Shown here piece by piece: positions 59,050 through 64,000 of a stretch of DNA of 64,000 bases. The stretch's first letter is position 1. The number at the start of each line of letters is the position of its first letter. The notes under the pieces are model-generated. The model was not told where the DNA came from and ran no database searches. It saw nothing but the letters and a program-made list of their open reading frames with translations. The DNA comes from Saccharum officinarum (lineage: Eukaryota; Streptophyta; Magnoliopsida; Poales; Poaceae). A program made the position numbers and the translations under genes. The stretch spans positions 2,693,831 to 2,757,830 of the forward strand of contig CM036231.1 in the NCBI GenBank assembly GCA_020631735.1, written 5' to 3'.

Positions 59050-59293
59050 GGGGTTGTTTAGTTGGTGAAAAAGTTTGGGTTCGGCTACTGTAGCATTTTT
59101 CATTTTATTTGATAATTTATGTCTAATCATGGACTAATTAGGCTTAAAAAATTTGTCTCGTGATTTACAACTAAACTACGTAATTAGTTTTTTCTTTCAT
59201 CTACATTTAGTACTCCATGCATATGCCGCAAGATTTGACGTGACAGGTACTGTAACACTTTTTGGGTTCACTTTTCGTGAACTAAACAGGCTC
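59050..59293. mobile_element. PIF-like MITE (second subfamily), TSD TAA
   Basis: GGGGTTGTTTAG and CTAAACAGGCTC ends with TAA on both sides. It appears inserted into an older MITE whose remainder runs to about 59,508 (CACTCTCTTTCCATCACATCG). Confidence 0.83.
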
Positions 59294-59543
59294 TAAGTTT
59301 TTACACTCTCTTTCCATCACATCGAATCTTAGAACGTATGTATGGAGCAGTAAATATAGATAAAAAATAACTAATTGTACAATTAGATGATAAATCATGA
59401 GATAAATCTTTTGAGCCTAGTTAATTCACGATTGAACAATAATTATCAAATACAAATAAAAATGCTACGGTACCCAAATTTTCTAACTTTAGCAATCAAA
59501 CAAGGCCCTAACAGGAAATATGCTCTGTGTCTCTTGCATGTCA

Positions 59544-59785
59544 GGCACCGTTTGGATGATAAAATTTTTGACAAAACTCTACTGTAGCGTTTTCGTTGTT
59601 ATTTGACAAATATTGTCCAATCATGGTCTAATTAGGCTTAAAAGATTCATCTCGTCCATTTCGTCTAAACTGTGTAATTAGTTTTATTTTTTATCTATAT
59701 TTAATGCTTCATGCATATGTCTAAAGATTCGATGTGACAAGGAATCTGAAAAATTTTGTAAAATTTCTTAGAACTAAACAGCCCC
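59544..59785. mobile_element. PIF/Harbinger-like MITE, TSD TCA
   Basis: GGCACCGTTTGGATG and GAACTAAACAGCCCC ends with TCA on both sides; closest to the 1089-1330 copy. Confidence 0.83.
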
Positions 59786-59992
59786 TCAGGCTCTGCCGTT
59801 TGAGCTGTGGACTGTAAAGGTTGTGGGCTGCGTGATCGCAAAGCTACAAGTGGATCTCCTGCGCTAGGTGTGCGGCAGCCCAGTAACACTAACACCTATA
59901 GGGTGTTTAGTTACCAAGATTTTTCAAGATTTTCCATCACATCAAATATTTGAACACATATATGGAGTATTAAATGTAGACGAAAAAAACTA

Positions 59993-60231
59993 CTTCCCTC
60001 CGTTTTCGTTTACTTGTCACCAACTTTATACTATAGCAAATTTGATCATCTGTTTTTTTTCTTCTAAAAAATCTTGGATACTTCAATGTATATAACCCTT
60101 ATGAAGTACGTTCAATAAAGAATCATATACGTGAAAACTTGATGTATCTAAAAATCTTTTGTATAAAAAAACGTATGGTCAAACTTGCTACAATAAAAGT
60201 TTGGTGACAAGTAAACGAAAACGGAGGTAGT
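59993..60231. mobile_element. Stowaway-type MITE (nest, insert 1)
   Basis: CTTCCCTCCGTTTTCGTTTA faces TAAACGAAAACGGAGGTAG; TA on both sides. Confidence 0.88.
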
Positions 60232-60260
60232 AATTACACAGTTTGGTAGAAAACCACGAG

Positions 60261-60790
60261 TAAGACTGGCTAACGAGCCAGCTCAGCTCGGCTCGGCTCG
60301 GCTCGTTCTGGCTCGTTAGGATAACGAGCCAGCTCGGCTCGGCTCGTTATCTTAACGAGCCAGAAAGCCAGCTCGGCTCGGCTCGTTACGAGCTCGAGCT
60401 GGCTCGTTAGGCTCGCGAGTCAGGGGAAAAAATACAAAATATAATATTTGTATTTATCTAAAGCATAAAAATATTAATAATATAAAAACAATATATTCAA
60501 TAGCCTTAAATCGAACAAAATATTCATATGAGCTAACATATCATCTATTTGTGAAGTGCAAAACATGAAGTAATACAAAACTAATATAAGTTATGATGAC
60601 TTTTTCTCTAAAACTACGGCTCGTTTGGCTCGCGAGCGGCTCACGAGCCAGCTCGAGTTGGCTCGTTATAGCTAATGAGCTAAAATCCTGGCTCGGCTCG
60701 GCTCGTTATCATAACGAGCCGAGCCGAGCTGAGCCGAGCCAGCCACGAGCCGAGCGAGCTAACGAGCTTCGAGTTTTTCGTCCAGCCTTA
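60261..60790. mobile_element. hAT-type MITE with GAGCC-rich arms (nest, insert 2), TSD ACCACGAG
   Basis: A perfect 8-bp direct repeat, ACCACGAG, flanks the element, the hAT signature. Ends are TAAGACTGGC and TCCAGCCTTA. Both arms are built of repeated GGCTCG / CGAGCC words that can fold back; the centre is AT-rich. Confidence 0.88.
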
Positions 60791-60838
60791 ACCACGAGAC
60801 GAATCTTTTGACCCTATTAGCCCATAATTAAATACTAA

Positions 60839-61079
60839 GCCCTTGTTTAGATTGAAGAAAATTTCAACCCGATAAATAGTACCACTTTCGTCTTATTTGG
60901 CAAATATTGTCCAATCATGGACCAACTAGGCTCAAAAGATTCATCTCGTGATTTCCAACTAAACTGTGTAATTAGTTATTTTTTTACCTACATTTAATAC
61001 TCTATGCAAGCGGTTAAAAATTGATGTGATGGAGAGAGAGTGAAAAAACTTAGAACTTTGAGACAAACTAAACAAGGCG
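60839..61079. mobile_element. PIF/Harbinger-like MITE (nest, insert 3), TSD TAA
   Basis: GCCCTTGTTTAG and CTAAACAAGGCG ends with TAA on both sides, the preferred PIF/Harbinger target. Confidence 0.88.
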
Positions 61080-61120
61080 TAATTGACAAATACAAACGAA
61101 AGTGCTACAGTGACCCAAGC

Positions 61121-62851
61121 TTGCCAACCGGTGGTCCAGCCCGCCAACGACCGAGCTCAACCCTTGATAGAATATTGTTTCAAAAAAACAGCATATTACT
61201 AAAATGGCACTCCATTAGTATAAGCTTTGATGGTTTTGTGCTGGCTGCAGCTGCATAGCACAGCCGCTCACCTGCACACCTGCAACCTAACTAGACGCTA
61301 TGTATAGTTCCTACCACAAAAATAGTAGTATACATTCTTATTCCCATTCCCATTCCCATTCCCATTTCCATTTCCCAGACTCATTAGTGTCAAATCACGG
61401 ACTAATTAAACTCAAAACGTTCGTCTCGCAATTTACACGCAAACTGTGCAATTAGTTTTTTTATTTCGTCTATATTTAATACTCAATTAGTTTTTTCGTG
61501 AAAAGTTTTTGATCTATCAAACCCCAAAATGAAACTGTCGCAGCAGACCGTGCCAAAGTTTGCTAGTTTATTTATTCATCCATTGGTTCATGCAGACTCT
61601 TTGATGGATCCCGTGAATCTCAGAGGCCGAGAGGCGGGCCCGATTGCTCTTCAGTGCTATTGTTTTTATATGGACTGAAGTCAAGATCCCAACACCTGCT
61701 CCAGCTAAATTGTCTGACTTTACCCTCTCTGTCGTTCGGATAAGATTGGAGTTAGCATAGTATTAAATCAAATCGTCTATAGTTGAGGCCTTACAAGGAC
61801 TAGTTCATTTTCATAGAAAAATTCCAGCATTTGAAAGGGGAGCCTTATAAAATTATTTATTTTATGATATTAGATAAGTATGGTTAGATTTGTCAGAGAA
61901 TATAATTATATTTATCTGACATCATAATATCACTCTCTTTTTTTATATACTTAGCTTGATATAAAAAAACTATACGTAGTTTGACTAAAGACAGAACTAT
62001 ATAAACTTGCATCTTTTTCAGAATGGACAACAATAGATGTAAGTGATGAATGTGCTCACGCAGACATAATTAAAAAATGTGTCCAACTCCACCCTGCCTA
62101 CCCCTGCCTTGGATTCGATATACTCGTACTTTATCTGAGAATTTGCACGCTCTTAAGTTCATTTTTAAATCTCCGTGATACAATGATAATCTAGTCAATA
62201 ATATTAGTGATTCATAATAGTTAATAGACCCTTATAACTTGTTAGCAGGAGTTGTTGAACCACAATCAAAGTTAGACCAACACTCTAGAGACTACATACG
62301 GTATGTTTGGAATAACGACGGTAATGCTGCCCTAATGTTCGCAATTCGATAGCACTTTAGTCTTCTGCGGCTCTGGAGGGGAGAAACTAGCACGCTGATT
62401 CTACTCCTTTGAGCTGTCCTTTTCGTGCCTCTCCTTCTGCCTTGCTGGCATTTGCGGGTGAAAACATTCACATATTATTGGGCTAGCATTGTGGCTCCGC
62501 CTTTGGTGTCATCTCCCTTTCGGAAGGCTGCGCTATGCGTCTCTAGCTCTGCTCTCCCGCTCTTGCTCGACCATGGTGGTGCACGAGTTCTACAGGCGGC
62601 TTTGTGAGTGTTGTTCGACAGCTTGTCGAGTGGTACCCTTGTAGCTTTAGTTATTCAGCAGTTGTTAACATATTTTGGGTCGCTACTTGGGTCGTTTCGA
62701 TCATGTTATGGTGCTAGTTTAGTCTTCTCGACCAAGTTGAGGGGCTAATTGGGTCACTTTGACTAAGTGTCGGCCCCTCAATTTGAGAGTCCTCGGTGCA
62801 TCCGTATTTGCGCCAGGATCACGCACAAATATGCACTAATCACGGGGGTAG

Positions 62852-62855
<4 letters not shown>
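61121..62855. other. Intergenic, no supported gene
   Basis: Contains a short (TTCCCA)n run near 61,337-61,377 and a PIF-like fragment near 61,380-61,480. The rest is unrecognised. Confidence 0.5.

Positions 62856-62892
<37 letters not shown>
62856..62892. repeat. (AC)n microsatellite
   Basis: GCGCGCGC followed by about 16 AC units and ATATA. Confidence 0.97.
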
Positions 62893-62895
<3 letters not shown>

Positions 62896-63887
62896 AGGTT
62901 CCGAACTTTATTGATATCTAAAATAAGGTCTACAACAGTGGCCCAAAGGGCATTGTCATAGGTTACATAGCTGGCGGAAGGCTATGGCCGTGAAACGGCA
63001 TTATTGTTGGTCTCTAAAGCGGAACTATAACACAACGAAACGACATCCTATTCCATAGGCAACTTGAGCGCGGACGAAACTCTAGCCTCGAGGTCACAGT
63101 CCTACGATGAATCTCCTAACGGGAACCCTATTCCTCGTGGTACGCTTCATCTTCAAAGTCATAGTCTTCTTTTGTGTCGAGGTCTATGAGTCAACAATGG
63201 GTAAGTACTTACATACTCAGCAAGTCCTAACCACAGGGTGGAAATAGAGATATGGTGGTGATTATAATTAAAGGTTAGGTCCTAGCGGAGTATTACCATT
63301 CCCACTAGCGCCTTGGTTAGCATCATTCATTACCAATTTTATTACACATAAAAGTAAAGCTAATCATTGTATCCCATCCTAGCATTTGCCCATTCGAAGA
63401 ACATGCCTATTCGAATAGATTTAATAAACTCTGCAGAGGTATACAAATTTCCCCACATGATAGGTGCAACCTCATCCATGATCAGTGGACAAAATAGACC
63501 TAACGAGATCTCATACCCGCTTGGAAGCTAACCTAGATTTTCATATAATCTCTACCACAATTTCTCAGGGGTTGGAGACACAAAATCGGGAAGATACCAA
63601 ATCCCCCCAAACTTGATGATACCAAATCATCACAAAAGAAAACATGGCTCAAACACGGCCAAGAAAAACAGTGGCTCAAACGCGGCCTAAAAACCTAAAG
63701 CTTAACGTGGAAGATCACATAGCATCCACGCCAACCGGACATGGAAGAAAACCTATCCCCTGTATCGGCTCTTGATATTCCACTGCCTACACCAACCTCC
63801 TAGTAGACACTATACTTCTATCTAATGGGGTGTGGGATCAAGCCTACCCATATAGACATGTGGTTGTACGAAAATGACTCACTAGGT
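62893..63887. other. Non-coding, possibly retrotransposon-derived
   Basis: No open frame of note. Words such as TACTCAGCAAGTCC resemble sequence around grass LTR elements, but no boundaries could be set. Confidence 0.3.
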
Positions 63888-64000
63888 GTCGGTGTCTAGA
63901 GGACCGGGGGTCTAAACAGAGCGACGAGTGAATTTATATCTGCGCATCTAGGCCTTGATGGTGTGCAAAGCGGACATAAAGATGTATACTGGTTCGGCCA
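63888..64000. mobile_element. Possible start of an LTR retrotransposon at the window edge
   Basis: TGTCGGTGTCTAGAGGACCG onward resembles the beginning of grass LTRs that start TGTCGGTGTC and later contain a GGTTCGG word (here CTGGTTCGGCC at the end). The element continues beyond the window. Confidence 0.35.

Larger units (their letters stand above)
59900..61120. mobile_element. Outer PIF-like MITE broken by three other insertions
   Basis: Pieces GGGTGTTTAGTTACC ... TAAATGTAGACG / TAATTACACAGTTTGG / GAGACGAATCTTTTGACC / TTGACAAATACAAACG form one standard MITE once the three inserts at 59,993, 60,261 and 60,839 are skipped. The exact right end is unclear. Confidence 0.75.

Overview
This window is nuclear DNA of a panicoid grass, most likely Sorghum or a close relative. 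That placement is inference from GC-rich gene starts, GT-AG introns, and dense Tourist/PIF-Harbinger and Stowaway MITEs of types I associate with sorghum. There are no prokaryotic features.

Layout. (1) 1-11,614 is an inverted copy of about 39,523-51,141. Left and right positions sum to about 51,147, with small indels. Each arm carries the edge of a broken cytochrome P450 fragment, a PMP3/UPF0057 membrane-protein gene, the 3' 26 exons of an ABCC-type ABC transporter, and part of a Copia element. The left arm stops exactly at a 100-N assembly gap (11,615-11,714). (2) 11,715-26,082 has no gene I can support. It holds MITEs, an old hAT-like element, a long TA microsatellite and a 1.09-kb tandem duplication in a transposon-like block. 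(3) 26,083-48,427 is a complete 36-exon gene for an ABCC13-like transporter (predicted 1,464 aa). Its first part has a candidate U12-type AT-AC intron, and three consecutive introns carry antisense retrotransposons: a deleted Gypsy, a 5'-truncated RTE LINE and a defective Copia. (4) 49,144-49,463 is the right-arm PMP3 gene, convergent with ABCC13, followed by the P450 fragment. (5) 51,346-64,000 holds a transposon-like block, an intact intronless PPR gene, a small DUF2279-like membrane-protein gene, many MITEs including a four-element nest, and the probable start of an LTR at the edge.

The genes are ordinary and do not form a pathway. The structural point is the large inverted duplication, which leaves one complete and one 5'-truncated ABCC13 copy in opposite orientation about 28 kb apart. 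It could be real, or partly an assembly product. Evidence for both is given: real-looking sequence differences in PMP3, against single-base losses in homopolymers beside the gap.
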